Shown here: piece by piece, positions 23,513-31,715 of the stretch
Layout: the number at the start of each line of letters is the position of its first letter
Numbering within the stretch: position 1 is the stretch's first letter
From: a virus
IMG/VR virus record: IMGVR_UViG_3300017917_001524
Span: 182,543 to 246,542 of that record
Strand: one strand, 5' to 3'
DNA length: 64,000 bases
Notes under the pieces: generated by a model
Told to the model about the DNA's origin: nothing
The model's input: only the letters and a program-made list of their open reading frames with translations
The model's database searches: none
Made by a program: the position numbers and the translations under genes

Positions 23513-24240
23513 AAAACATACATATAATCCCAACAGATAAACCAAGTAATGAAATTTGGAAAGTTGTAATTGGATATGAAGGATTGTATCAAGTTTCTAA
23601 TTTTGGAAATGTTAAAAGTTTAGGTAATGAATTCTCAAGAAAAGAAAGATTGTTAAAACCGTCACTACAAAGTAAAGGTTATTTTAATGTTGTTTTACAA
23701 AAAAATGGAAAAAGAAAAACGGTTCTTGTTCATAGATTAGTGGCCGAACACTTTATCCCAAACATTAAAAACAAACCGCAAGTAAATCATATAAATGGGA
23801 TAAAAACTGACAATAGAGCTGAAAATTTAGAATGGCTTTCTCACAGGGAAAATTTAGACCATGCTATTGAAAATAACTTAGTATTAAAAGGTGATAAAAA
23901 TCCGACATCAAAATTAAAAGAAAATGATGTTATTACAATACATAACTTTCTTTCTAAGGGTATTTGTATAGAAGTATTATCTAAAAAATACAATGTTTCT
24001 TTTGATACTATAAGTGGTATACGTTCAGGAAGATATTGGAAATATCTTAAATTACCTAAAATAAAAGGTAGAGCATCAAAAACATCTCTTGAAGATATTA
24101 TTATCATAGAAAAATTTTTATCAGAGAATAGAACAATTAATAATATTCATGAAGTAACAGGCTTTTCGGCTCATCTTATACAAAGAGTAAAAAACGGAGA
24201 TTACAAACAAATAAAAGCAATTTATGAAAAACTTATATAA
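23509..24240 (+). CDS. HNH homing endonuclease with NUMOD4 and HTH domains
   Basis: NUMOD4 (EIWKVVIGYEGLYQVSNFGN, about residues 12-31), HNH domain (VHRLVAEHFIPN, VNHINGIKTDNRAENLEWLS, residues 72-120), then two helix-turn-helix-like DNA-binding repeats (KYNVSFDTISGIRSGRYWKY; VTGFSAHLIQRVKNGDYKQI). Freestanding mobile endonuclease, inserted between two closely packed genes and overlapping both. Confidence 0.93.
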   Translation: MKNIHIIPTDKPSNEIWKVVIGYEGLYQVSNFGNVKSLGNEFSRKERLLKPSLQSKGYFNVVLQKNGKRKTVLVHRLVAEHFIPNIKNKPQVNHINGIKTDNRAENLEWLSHRENLDHAIENNLVLKGDKNPTSKLKENDVITIHNFLSKGICIEVLSKKYNVSFDTISGIRSGRYWKYLKLPKIKGRASKTSLEDIIIIEKFLSENRTINNIHEVTGFSAHLIQRVKNGDYKQIKAIYEKLI

Positions 24241-24964
24241 TATAAAAAATGAATTATACATCATTAGTAATAATGAAGATATAAATGAGAATAGTTATAT
24301 TATTACTCAAGATAGTAGATTAGTTAAAGTATCTTATTTACTATCTAAAGATATTCAACAAGGTGGGAATAAAGTGATACTTACCACTAATAAATTGTTA
24401 ATCAAAGATGGTGTACAACCAATTGAGGATTATTTCTTAGAGTGGTTGGTTAAGAATCCAAGTTGTGAGTCAGTGGAGGTAATTAAAGAACTCGTGCAAA
24501 TAGACCAAAGTAATCCTGTAACAAAAGGGTGTACGGCACTTGTGCAAATGTATAAAATCATCATTCCACGAGAAGAATATGGGTTTCAAGATTCTATTGA
24601 AAATTCATTAAATATAATGTCAATAGCCAGTTCTATGTTTGGTAAACCAGAAGAACCTAAACAAGAATATCAATCAGATTGTATATGTGAAAATATTTGT
24701 AGAGGTTTTATTAATGTTAAATGTAAACAGTTAAAGAAACAAGAAACAGTTGAAGAAGCCGCTGAAAATCATCATAACACCTTTACAAAAGATTTATCTT
24801 ATGCTGAAACAAGGAGAGAATCTTTTATTGAAGGTGCTAAATGGAAAGCTGAAAGGTGTTATACTGAACTACTTGAATGGTTAGCAAGTAAAGATTATTT
24901 ATCAGATAATGTTGATCATATTAAAAAAGAGTTTGAAGAATATAAAGGAAAAAATCATGAATAA
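24224..24964 (+). CDS. Phage family protein with FLEWLVKNPSCE motif (246 aa)
   Basis: The middle DYFLEWLVKNPSCESVEV and the C-terminal TRRESFIEGAKWKAERCYTE are signatures of a large family abundant in Flavobacteriia phages. The N-terminal LYIISNNEDINENSYIITQD is distantly related to the 'IVTSDEEIKEGD' start of the genes at 27104, 41568 and 42725. Function unknown. Confidence 0.7.
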   Translation: MKNLYNIKNELYIISNNEDINENSYIITQDSRLVKVSYLLSKDIQQGGNKVILTTNKLLIKDGVQPIEDYFLEWLVKNPSCESVEVIKELVQIDQSNPVTKGCTALVQMYKIIIPREEYGFQDSIENSLNIMSIASSMFGKPEEPKQEYQSDCICENICRGFINVKCKQLKKQETVEEAAENHHNTFTKDLSYAETRRESFIEGAKWKAERCYTELLEWLASKDYLSDNVDHIKKEFEEYKGKNHE

Positions 24965-25202
24965 ACTTGAATCATTATATAGAGAGGCTGCAAATAGATC
25001 TTGGGTACAACAAAAATATGAAGAACCATATTTATCTGAAGATTTATTTATTGATGAGGTCAAAGAAATAAACATAGATGTTGCAATTAAGTTTGCACAT
25101 TGGATGAAACATCAAGATACGATTGAAAGTGCTGAAAAATATTTCGGGTTTTCTGATTTGGATATGTTTAACGAATTTATAAATAATCATTATGAAAATT
25201 GA
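24957..25202 (+). CDS. INNHY-family hypothetical, copy 1 (81 aa)
   Basis: Start at 24957 by overlap with the preceding stop. INIDVAIKFAHWMKHQDTI and the ending EFINNHYEN are shared with the gene at 33955. Helical; role unknown. Confidence 0.6.
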   Translation: MNKLESLYREAANRSWVQQKYEEPYLSEDLFIDEVKEINIDVAIKFAHWMKHQDTIESAEKYFGFSDLDMFNEFINNHYEN

Positions 25203-25470
25203 AACAATTATACAGTTTAAACAATTGCTTGATAGTGATCCCCATTTGAGTAATGTAATAAAATTATCATTTAGTTCAAATTATGAACATGCATGTAACA
25301 ATTCTATAAACACAGCAAATGAAGTTGCTGCACAACATACTTACGATGATTTGATAAGTGATGCATTTACAGAAGATATTGAATATAACTTTAATGAAGA
25401 AGAATTTAAAGATTTTTTAGTGGAAAAATATGGGTTTACAATTGCGTTTGCACAAACAGGTTTAAATTAA
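25192..25470 (+). CDS. Hypothetical (92 aa)
   Basis: Overlaps its upstream neighbour. ETIIQFKQLLDSDPHLSNVI and acidic C-terminal part (EDIEYNFNEEEFKDFLVEK). No family recognised. Confidence 0.55.
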   Translation: MKIETIIQFKQLLDSDPHLSNVIKLSFSSNYEHACNNSINTANEVAAQHTYDDLISDAFTEDIEYNFNEEEFKDFLVEKYGFTIAFAQTGLN

Positions 25471-25476
25471 ATGATA

Positions 25477-25965
25477 ATGACACAACAGGAAAAATTAGAA
25501 CGTAATAAACAAATAGCGTTGATGTTAGGTTGGAAATATTATGAACCAAAGGTTGACATTGATCATTCAGAATGTGGTGGGTTATACAGAAGGTGCGAAG
25601 TTTGGTCAAAAATTCCAATAGAATTAGATAGGTTTGATGAAGATGATCAATATTATCCTAAAACTAATTGGTTTAAAAAAGCATATGAACACGGTGGATA
25701 TAAAACCAATTTGAATTACGATTCAGATTGGGAGTCACTTATGGAAGTGGTAGAATTTATTGAAACATTAAATTTTGAAAACACTATTATGGAATTTTTC
25801 TGGTTAAATGGAAAAAACGTATCTTTGTATCAAAAAAATAAACAAAATGGTAATGTTTTATGGGAAACACATGGGAGGTTTAAAAATGTTCAAACAAAAA
25901 AAGATGCTGTTTTTTTAATAGTTTCTGATTTCGCACAAAAATATAATAATTATGAAAAATTATAA
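25477..25965 (+). CDS. Phage ABA-sandwich-like protein, copy 2 (162 aa)
   Basis: I take the Met two codons into the frame, giving MTQQEKLERNKQIALMLGW, the same N terminus as the copy at 35540. The core LNYDSDWESLMEVVEFIETL and ending KKDAVFLIVSDFAQKYNN match too. The insert of about 30 residues before the core is unique to this copy. Confidence 0.7.
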   Translation: MTQQEKLERNKQIALMLGWKYYEPKVDIDHSECGGLYRRCEVWSKIPIELDRFDEDDQYYPKTNWFKKAYEHGGYKTNLNYDSDWESLMEVVEFIETLNFENTIMEFFWLNGKNVSLYQKNKQNGNVLWETHGRFKNVQTKKDAVFLIVSDFAQKYNNYEKL

Positions 25966-26233
25966 ACAAAATTTAAATATTATTTCATTTGTATGTTTAT
26001 CGTTTTTTACGGTATCATGTAATGAACGTCAAAAAGTAAAAGATCCAGAACCAGTTATAAATCGTAAATATTCTGTACGTTTATCGAATCATATTGGTTC
26101 TGATTGGTATGATTGTGATACTATTATACGTTTATCAGACACGAGAATTCAGTTAAAAAATTTTGAGGATTCAACATACTATGTTGATATAACAATACCA
26201 CAAAATGTTGTTCTACGCATTTACCCAAGATAA
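25952..26233 (+). CDS. Small lipoprotein (93 aa)
   Basis: Hydrophobic residues 10-22 ending FFTVSC (lipobox Cys at 23). The mature domain is beta-rich (KYSVRLSNHIGSDWYDCDTI). Predicted envelope lipoprotein. Confidence 0.7.
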   Translation: MKNYKQNLNIISFVCLSFFTVSCNERQKVKDPEPVINRKYSVRLSNHIGSDWYDCDTIIRLSDTRIQLKNFEDSTYYVDITIPQNVVLRIYPR

Positions 26234-26262
26234 AACATTTAACAAAAATTAATACATTTGAA

Positions 26263-26799
26263 ATGAAGAGAGTTACAAAAAACACAATATTAAAGTGTGG
26301 TCAAAAAACATTTGAACCAATACTAATTGATGGTGTTGTGCATTGGTATACAGAATATTTAGGTGAACATCGTAAAACAATATGTTTAGCAACTAAAGAT
26401 CCAAAAAAATATTGTAATGGTACATATCTATATTCAGATAAAGACCCTGGAACTGGTAAAGTTTTCGCAGTTGTTGCACAATCTTCATATGTACATGAAG
26501 GAATACCTGTAATTAGTATACATGGATATGTTGAAAAACTTGCATGGGAAGCGGTACATAATGGAAATATTAAAGATGAAAAACAACAAGTATGTGGTTT
26601 TACTGGATGGGTCGATGGATACTACTCAAGTCCATATAAATATACTATAGAAGATATTCAAAAAGCTTATCGTGCTGGACATGAAGATCGTGGATTGGGG
26701 TTTGGAAATAAAGGTAACTTTTTAAATAGGTTAGAAGAAATTGATACAATCAGACAAATAGATGTTGATGAAGATTGGAATATTATTAGGTTTTCTTAA
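26263..26799 (+). CDS. Hypothetical phage protein (178 aa)
   Basis: The C-terminal region KYTIEDIQKAYRAGHEDRGL matches a widespread phage pattern ('YTxEDxxKAxxAG') near the end of many small proteins. The central AVVAQSSYVHEGIPVISIHG is of unknown fold. Confidence 0.65.
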   Translation: MKRVTKNTILKCGQKTFEPILIDGVVHWYTEYLGEHRKTICLATKDPKKYCNGTYLYSDKDPGTGKVFAVVAQSSYVHEGIPVISIHGYVEKLAWEAVHNGNIKDEKQQVCGFTGWVDGYYSSPYKYTIEDIQKAYRAGHEDRGLGFGNKGNFLNRLEEIDTIRQIDVDEDWNIIRFS

Positions 26800-26809
26800 A
26801 AAATGAAAT

Positions 26810-27067
26810 ATGAATAATGATCAATTTGACAAACAACCAACAATATTATTAGGGTATGTGGTTATGAGAAATTCTCGAATTAATGTTGGTACACCAACAT
26901 TAAATGGTACTGTTTGGCAACAAATGGAATCAGGATTCAAACCTGATTTTGTAAAAAAAAGATTATATACATCTAAACCATGTGCAGATGATGCCGCTGT
27001 TCAAATGAAAAAGAATGACCCTGATGATGATTTTGAAGTACATCCAGTTTATTGGTATGGTAGATAA
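26810..27067 (+). CDS. Hypothetical (85 aa)
   Basis: GYVVMRNSRINVGTPTLNGT and DDAAVQMKKNDPDDDFEVHP. No family recognised. Confidence 0.55.
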   Translation: MNNDQFDKQPTILLGYVVMRNSRINVGTPTLNGTVWQQMESGFKPDFVKKRLYTSKPCADDAAVQMKKNDPDDDFEVHPVYWYGR

Positions 27068-27103
27068 TACAATAATTAAAATAAAGAAATAAAAATATTT
27101 AAA

Positions 27104-27751
27104 ATGTACACATTACATAAACTAAAAGAAGGATTTATTATTACTTCTGATGAAGAAATTAAAGTTGGCGATTTAGTTATTGATTCTTTGGGACTATTAA
27201 TTGTTAAAAGTCAACAAGGTGTAGATGCTATGCAAAATGCAAATCATATCAAAAAAGTAATCGCTCAACAAGACCAAATAGATTTCTCAGCATTATCAGA
27301 GGAAGAACAGAAAAAGATTGGATGGTTTGATTTAATTGATTACTCAGAAGAAATTAGCAATCTTTTATATAATAAAGAATCTTTTAATAATAATATATTT
27401 AAGAGTTTATTAAATATTGCGGTACAAGAAGGCTTTCAAAAAGCCCAAGAACTTCTATCTGATAGAAGATTTACTTTGGAGGATATTCAAAATGCTATCC
27501 AATTCGGAAAAGACATCCGCAGTGAAAAAAGTTTCTTAAATGAAAACTTTGGAAGTCCTTTTATAGATTATGAAGATTCTACAACTGAAACGATTAATTA
27601 TATTCAATCCCTTTCTCAACCTAAATCATGGAAAATTGAATTGGATATGATTGAAAGATATAATAGGTTAGATTTTGACGATGCTGATTTACCTACAAGT
27701 ATTGAACCTAAAATTACAGATGGTAAAATCAAAATAATTAAAATATTATGA
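27104..27751 (+). CDS. LPEGFIVTSDEEI family, copy 1 (215 aa)
   Basis: Starts MYTLHKLKEGFIITSDEEIK, then KKVIAQQDQIDFSALSEEEQ and KKIGWFDL, a helical section with FQKAQELLSDRRFTLEDIQN, and IQSLSQPKSWKIELD near the end. The genes at 41568 and 42725 share the same order of motifs, so this is an expanded family. It is common in Flavobacteriia phages; role unknown. Confidence 0.75.
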   Translation: MYTLHKLKEGFIITSDEEIKVGDLVIDSLGLLIVKSQQGVDAMQNANHIKKVIAQQDQIDFSALSEEEQKKIGWFDLIDYSEEISNLLYNKESFNNNIFKSLLNIAVQEGFQKAQELLSDRRFTLEDIQNAIQFGKDIRSEKSFLNENFGSPFIDYEDSTTETINYIQSLSQPKSWKIELDMIERYNRLDFDDADLPTSIEPKITDGKIKIIKIL

Positions 27752-27909
27752 AAGTAATTTTATTTATATTTTGTTTTTTTCTTTTTTCTTGTTCCCCAAG
27801 ATTATATGTTAATGGTACATTAATGCGTAAACAAAATATGTCACAAAACAAATATACACCTAAAACACCATATATTAAAAGTCAACAAAATAAAAAATTT
27901 GGTTATTAA
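27748..27909 (+). CDS. Small lipoprotein (53 aa)
   Basis: Type II signal: MKVILFIFCFFLFSC with the lipobox Cys at 15, and a short basic Asn/Gln-rich mature part. ATGA overlap with the preceding gene. Too short for many gene callers. Confidence 0.6.
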   Translation: MKVILFIFCFFLFSCSPRLYVNGTLMRKQNMSQNKYTPKTPYIKSQQNKKFGY

Positions 27910-27943
27910 CTAAACATAATTTATCTTTACAAAAAAAAATAAT

Positions 27944-28192
27944 ATGTGGTTAAAACAAAAATATGTAATGACAGAAAACAATGTAATTATTGTTTTTCCT
28001 GAATTATTACAACATTCTGACTTTAAACATTTCAACCCAATAAGTGCTGGTTTTATATCATTTGGTGTTAACAAAGATGGTAACCATAGTTGTAGTTGTT
28101 ATGGTGAAAGTATTAGTTTAGGGTTAAAATCAAGACCAAATGAGGACACAATTATCGCGAAACGACAATTAAATATGATGGATGAATATTAA
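27944..28192 (+). CDS. Hypothetical (82 aa)
   Basis: The segment ENNVIIVFPELLQHSDFKHF and GFISFGVNKDGNHSCSCYG then KSRPNEDTIIAKRQL resemble a known small phage family ('VFxxxxxHxxF ... GFVxxxxxxxCxGxSxSLxxxSRxxxDxxL'). Function unknown. Confidence 0.6.
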   Translation: MWLKQKYVMTENNVIIVFPELLQHSDFKHFNPISAGFISFGVNKDGNHSCSCYGESISLGLKSRPNEDTIIAKRQLNMMDEY

Positions 28193-28415
28193 TCAACAAT
28201 ATAGTGATTTAATTGAAAGTATTAAAAATGATTATGAGTTTGTTGGGGAATCATATGATAGACAAGGTAATTTTGTTGGTTATTATTATTTATACTCCAA
28301 AACGTTTCAAGCGTTCCCTGATCAAATACGTAACATCAAAAAAACATTTCCAAATTTTAACATAACACATTTATATCTGAATTGGTATATTATCGGATTT
28401 AATAAAACACAATAA
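28182..28415 (+). CDS. Hypothetical (77 aa)
   Basis: Overlaps the upstream gene by 11 bases. QYSDLIESIKNDYEFVGESY start. No family recognised. Confidence 0.55.
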   Translation: MNINQQYSDLIESIKNDYEFVGESYDRQGNFVGYYYLYSKTFQAFPDQIRNIKKTFPNFNITHLYLNWYIIGFNKTQ

Positions 28416-28419
28416 TATC

Positions 28420-28767
28420 ATGGTTATTACACTTAAACTTGGTGAAGAAATTAATGGTTTGAAACTTATTCAAATAGATAATGATTTTATCATTGTTGAT
28501 TGTAGTAAAGAGTGTGATATATTATTTTCAACTTCAAATTTGCACGGTGTTCGACTCATTGAAATAAAACCAAATACATTCACTGAACAACAGTTAATAG
28601 ATTCTTGTCTCATGTATGGTAAATGGTTAACAGGTGGTGTACCATCATTAAAAATCGCATTGTCGAAAGACGAATTTTTTAATTTCATGATTAAATCACT
28701 TAAAGAACCAAAAGTCGAAATCGAATTAAACAATAATTGTGAACCAATAAATGCAAAGTTATGTTAA
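28420..28767 (+). CDS. Hypothetical with LPEGF-family tail (115 aa)
   Basis: The C-terminal half (LMYGKWLTGGVPSLKIALSK then IKSLKEPKVEIEL) is clearly related to the tail of the protein at 41568 (MYAQWLIGGTPSLRVAQ ... IESLSQPKSLEIEIE). The N-terminal half is different, so tails are shuffled between family members. Confidence 0.65.
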   Translation: MVITLKLGEEINGLKLIQIDNDFIIVDCSKECDILFSTSNLHGVRLIEIKPNTFTEQQLIDSCLMYGKWLTGGVPSLKIALSKDEFFNFMIKSLKEPKVEIELNNNCEPINAKLC

Positions 28768-28949
28768 CACAAACAAGTAAAGAAATCATTGATGGTCTTG
28801 AAAAGTTAGGAATAAGTTTGACACCAGACGCAAAACAACTAATAATTGATAAAGTTTATGAATCAACATCTTTAGCATATTCTGAAGGTAAAGATGGTAA
28901 AAATTGTCATTGTGGACAAACTTTTTGTTATTTTTGTAATTGGTATTGA
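28761..28949 (+). CDS. Hypothetical (62 aa)
   Basis: Helical start MLTQTSKEIIDGLEKLGISL. The end NCHCGQTFCYFCNWY is Cys-rich and could bind zinc. Short overlap with the previous gene. Confidence 0.55.
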   Translation: MLTQTSKEIIDGLEKLGISLTPDAKQLIIDKVYESTSLAYSEGKDGKNCHCGQTFCYFCNWY

Positions 28950-29354
28950 ATGAATAATGAATTTGTTACGAATGCACAAGCACTCGAATTAAGAAAATTG
29001 GGATTTGATGAACCTTGTTATACTAGATCCCATGAATTATTTGGTTTAAGACTATCTTTTCAATTTGTTGGGGTCGATAAAAATGATATTGATAATGAGT
29101 GGATACCAACACCACTTAGACAACAAGTATTTGATTGGTTTGAAACCAAACATTCATTATTTGTTGAAAGAAAGATTCTCGTAAACATTAATGAAATTGT
29201 TGATATATCATATAATATTGTGTCATGGAAAATTAAACCAATACCAGTATATTTTGAAACACAATCCGATTCATTTGATAAATGTAATGCAGAACGAATA
29301 GTTATAAATAAATTAATTGACATCTTAAAAACGAATAAATATGAAAGAAGTTAA
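28950..29354 (+). CDS. LGFDEPCF family, copy 1 (134 aa)
   Basis: Opens NEFVTNAQALELRKLGFDEP then CYTRS, continues with PTPLRQQVFDWFETKHSLFV, and closes with ERIVINKLIDILKTNK. The same three motifs occur in the genes at 33676, 34229 and 40210. A common Flavobacteriia phage family of unknown role. Confidence 0.7.
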   Translation: MNNEFVTNAQALELRKLGFDEPCYTRSHELFGLRLSFQFVGVDKNDIDNEWIPTPLRQQVFDWFETKHSLFVERKILVNINEIVDISYNIVSWKIKPIPVYFETQSDSFDKCNAERIVINKLIDILKTNKYERS

Positions 29355-29769
29355 ATACATTGATCCAAAAAAAATAGATAAAATAATTGTTCAAGATAAA
29401 AAAATCGTACAAAAAATAAAACCATCAGACGCAAAACCTGCACGTTATTTTAAATTATTTAACTTAAAATTATTTAAGTTAAGTGATGAACTAAAAAGAG
29501 GTTATAATTGGGTGAACTATGATACACCATTGATAAGAGTATCATTTGATGAATATTTTGAAAAATTTAAAAATTCAATTGATGATTTTGATAAAAAATT
29601 CATTATTGAAGGTGATGATAATGAATTAATAAAATCAATTAAACCACGTGTTAACATTCATTATAATAATACTGTTTTTGATGATGTTTATTATTTTGAA
29701 ACATTTGATGATGCTGTCAAATTCTCTGAACAATTTAAATTAGGACATTTAATTAAATTTGTTTATTGA
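29341..29769 (+). CDS. Hypothetical (142 aa)
   Basis: Lys-rich N terminus (YIDPKKIDKIIVQDKKIVQK), then FNLKLFKLSDELKRGYNWVN and a FETFDDAVKFSEQF helix. No family recognised. Last gene of the long unit before the promoter at 29777. Confidence 0.6.
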   Translation: MKEVKYIDPKKIDKIIVQDKKIVQKIKPSDAKPARYFKLFNLKLFKLSDELKRGYNWVNYDTPLIRVSFDEYFEKFKNSIDDFDKKFIIEGDDNELIKSIKPRVNIHYNNTVFDDVYYFETFDDAVKFSEQFKLGHLIKFVY

Positions 29770-29776
29770 AAAAATA

Positions 29777-29807
29777 TTTGGTGGTTTAAATAGTTTATGT
29801 ATCTTTG
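29777..29807 (+). promoter_or_regulatory. Phage-type promoter (TTTGGTGGTTTAAATA / TATCTTTG)
   Basis: TTTG at 29777-29780 in TTTGGTGGTTTAAATA, a 19-base gap, TATCTTTG at 29800-29807. It gives the DUF262 gene its own transcript and a leader of about 40 bases. Confidence 0.8.
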
Positions 29808-29853
29808 TACCCACAACCCATAAGATACGTTGAAAATTTAAAAAGAATATTAA

Positions 29854-30414
29854 GTGAAAAAACAACTCACAATAAAAGACGTTAGACCCCAACTACCATT
29901 CAATATCAACTACGGAATGGCTGACCTATCAATTAAACATATCCTTGACCCTAATTGGGGTATTATTATAGATTGGGATGTTTATCTTCCAACAAAAGGA
30001 ATGAACTTACAAAGACCTTTTGTGTGGACACTACAACAAAAACAAGAACTTATCTATAGTGTCTTTAAAGGAATACAACTTCCACCCATATCCATCATAC
30101 AATATCGTGACAAAGATGGAAACATAACATATAAAATTATTGACGGTAAACAACGCTTATCCACACTCATAGCTTTCGTCAAAAACGAATTCCCTATCAT
30201 CTGGGATAACCAAGAATACTTCTTCGATGAACTTGACCATTCCATTAAAGGTGAGTTCTTATATCATGGACTCATACGCTCTAACATAGGATATGAATAC
30301 CCAGATAAACTCATTTCTGATGACGATAAAATAATGTGGTTCCAGATGATTAACTTCGCCGGAACACCACAAGATAAAGAACACCAAGAAAAACTTCTTA
30401 AAAATCTGAAATAA
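29854..30414 (+). CDS. DUF262 (GmrSD/ParB-like N-terminal) protein, single domain (186 aa)
   Basis: GTG start. Residues 45-115 carry the DUF262 core: MNLQRPFVWTLQQKQELIYS, VFKGIQLPPISIIQY and KIIDGKQRLSTLIAFVKNEF (the DGQQR-type active loop). Full GmrSD or SspE proteins are 500-700 residues and add an HNH (DUF1524) domain, absent here. So this is a stand-alone NTPase-type module. It could act as an antagonist of related host defence proteins, or independently. Base composition is richer in C than neighbours. Confidence 0.85.
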   Translation: MKKQLTIKDVRPQLPFNINYGMADLSIKHILDPNWGIIIDWDVYLPTKGMNLQRPFVWTLQQKQELIYSVFKGIQLPPISIIQYRDKDGNITYKIIDGKQRLSTLIAFVKNEFPIIWDNQEYFFDELDHSIKGEFLYHGLIRSNIGYEYPDKLISDDDKIMWFQMINFAGTPQDKEHQEKLLKNLK

Positions 30415-30415
30415 A

Positions 30416-30447
30416 TTTGGTGGTTTAAAATAACCTTCGTACATTTG
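30416..30447 (+). promoter_or_regulatory. Phage-type promoter of the giant RNA
   Basis: TTTGGTGGTTTAAAATA starting at 30416, then TACATTTG at 30440-30447 (20-base gap from TTTG). It is immediately downstream of the DUF262 stop and nearly identical to the promoter at 29777. Predicted start of transcription is near 30454. Confidence 0.8.
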
Positions 30448-30453
30448 TTTCAG

Positions 30454-31372
30454 AAAACAAAAAACAGTTCTTTGAGATAAAATATTAGGTTTGATATTTA
30501 CCTTTGTGGATTATTAGAGGCCCAAGGTTAAACCCTATGGTAAGCGGTAATAATTTACATAAAAAGTTGTAGTAATAGTTTTAAGGAGCTTGCTATTTAT
30601 AGTCAAAGTGAACTTATGTGAAAAATCTATTACTACAAATTGTGTTGTTTTTCCTTGAGAAAGAGAAATGTGTAATGAACTATGGAATAGGTACTTCCAC
30701 AACACAAATATCATTCTCATTATCTAATTGTTTTGTAATGTCTAATGAAGTTGTCAAAGTTGGGTTGAAGCAGAATTACTAATAAAAAGCGTGAGTAAGT
30801 AATGACAAATGGAACTTACAAATGTAGTAATTAGATTTACAAAACATTAGATAAATATTCTATACCAAAAGCATATAGTGTAGCGGATTAAGTTTCCAAG
30901 CACGTTGGTAGAAGGTATAAAGTCATTGTGAAAATACTACGAAAACCACACCGAAGTACAAGGGATAGGAAAAGTTAAACAAATGAAATAGTATATAACC
31001 TAAGTAACAATGATGGTGGCAGCATATCTAAAATAATTAACAGTTTGAGCCAGAGATATTAAGTTATCGAGACACTGGCTTGGTATGCCTCAACAGTCGT
31101 AAGATTGTTGTAGTAGTTGTTAATTAACCAACTGATACATTATCACAAGGGTGGCCGTATGCCATGAGAATGTTCCTCGAAAGAGTGCAAGAAGGTTTGT
31201 TTAACAACATTGTGCTGGTTAGTTATGGTGACTAGCTAATATAAAATCAATTAACCGCATAACCATATACAATGGGTGGTTCCGAAGTGTCTAAGTTAGA
31301 GGTACACTAACACAAATCACATTGACAACAGTTATCGGAGTGGAATTGGAAACCCACAATTGATTTTATTAT
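30454..31372 (+). ncRNA. Giant structured RNA, GOLLD/ROOL-like candidate (~920 nt)
   Basis: No coding frame spans this stretch. It contains many long helices: 30567-30578 with 30627-30638 (12 bp perfect), 30639-30648 with 30699-30708 (10 bp), 30720-30738 with 30837-30854 (18 bp, one bulge), 30774-30781 with 30825-30832, 30795-30800 with 30814-30819, 30861-30866 with 30915-30920, 30923-30929 with 31006-31012, 31034-31042 with 31118-31126, 31241-31252 with 31358-31369 (12 bp). Crossing pairs such as TTGTCA/TGACAA suggest pseudoknots, and CTC-GAAA-GAG near 31177 is a GNRA hairpin. Size, promoter, boxA and adjacent tRNA-like genes match the GOLLD and ROOL giant RNAs of phages. I cannot assign the exact class. 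Confidence 0.75.
30467..30475 (+). promoter_or_regulatory. boxA-like antitermination signal GTTCTTTGA
   Basis: GTTCTTTGA lies about 13 bases into the predicted transcript. Bacteroidota rRNA leaders carry the same kind of element (GTTCTTTGA plus AT-rich sequence), where it recruits Nus factors. The same string followed by CATATT precedes the CRISPR array at 48464. Confidence 0.55.
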
Positions 31373-31481
31373 AGTCAGGTGGCGAAATGGTAGACGCATG
31401 GGGCTGGTGAACCTCAAGTTTGAAAACACTAAACAATGAATCGTGTGAGGAACTGTACAAGTTCGAATCTTGTCCTGACTA
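31373..31481 (+). tRNA. tRNA-like gene 1, oversized central region
   Basis: Acceptor AGTCAGG (31373-31379) pairs with CCTGACT (31474-31480). D arm GCG..CGC carries the GG of a normal D loop (ATGGTAG). T arm is ACAAG-TTCGAAT-CTTGT. No encoded CCA. Between D and T arms lie 59 bases: TGGGG and CCTCA can pair around an 8-base loop CTGGTGAA, leaving a 40-base variable region with an ACAC/GTGT hairpin. Looks Leu/Ser-class, but the anticodon is not clear. It begins 3 bases after the last long helix of the giant RNA. Confidence 0.6.
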
Positions 31482-31494
31482 CAAAATAACTTTT

Positions 31495-31710
31495 ATGAAA
31501 GGTCCAATGAACTTAAAACATCGCAAAAATATTGTACGAAAAGCTAAGAAATTAATTATTATTGAAGTTAAAGATTATAGTTCAAAACCAGTTGGAGAAC
31601 AAGAATCAATACTGGATAACTATATTGAAAAGATATGTATTGAATTGGGTTGGGAATTAGTCCATTTTTACAATGAAGAAGGTAAAGTGTTGGAAAAAAT
31701 ATTAAGATAA
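31495..31710 (+). CDS. Hypothetical (71 aa) between tRNA-like genes
   Basis: I start at the ATG at 31495, since the longer frame runs backward through the tRNA-like gene. MKGPMNLKHRKNIVRKAKKL is strongly basic, then IIEVKDYSSKPVGEQESILD and a GWELVHFYNEEG beta hairpin. No family recognised; the basic N terminus would suit RNA binding. Confidence 0.55.
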   Translation: MKGPMNLKHRKNIVRKAKKLIIIEVKDYSSKPVGEQESILDNYIEKICIELGWELVHFYNEEGKVLEKILR

Positions 31711-31715
31711 TATAT

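Noticed and set aside
24224-24300. 24224 gene as continuation of the homing endonuclease
   Set aside because: The two frames differ and the second protein begins with its own family N terminus.
30454-31372. Group I or group II intron
   Set aside because: I found no domain V hairpin with the AGC triad, no GUGYG-type 5' end, no G-binding core, and no interrupted gene on either side.
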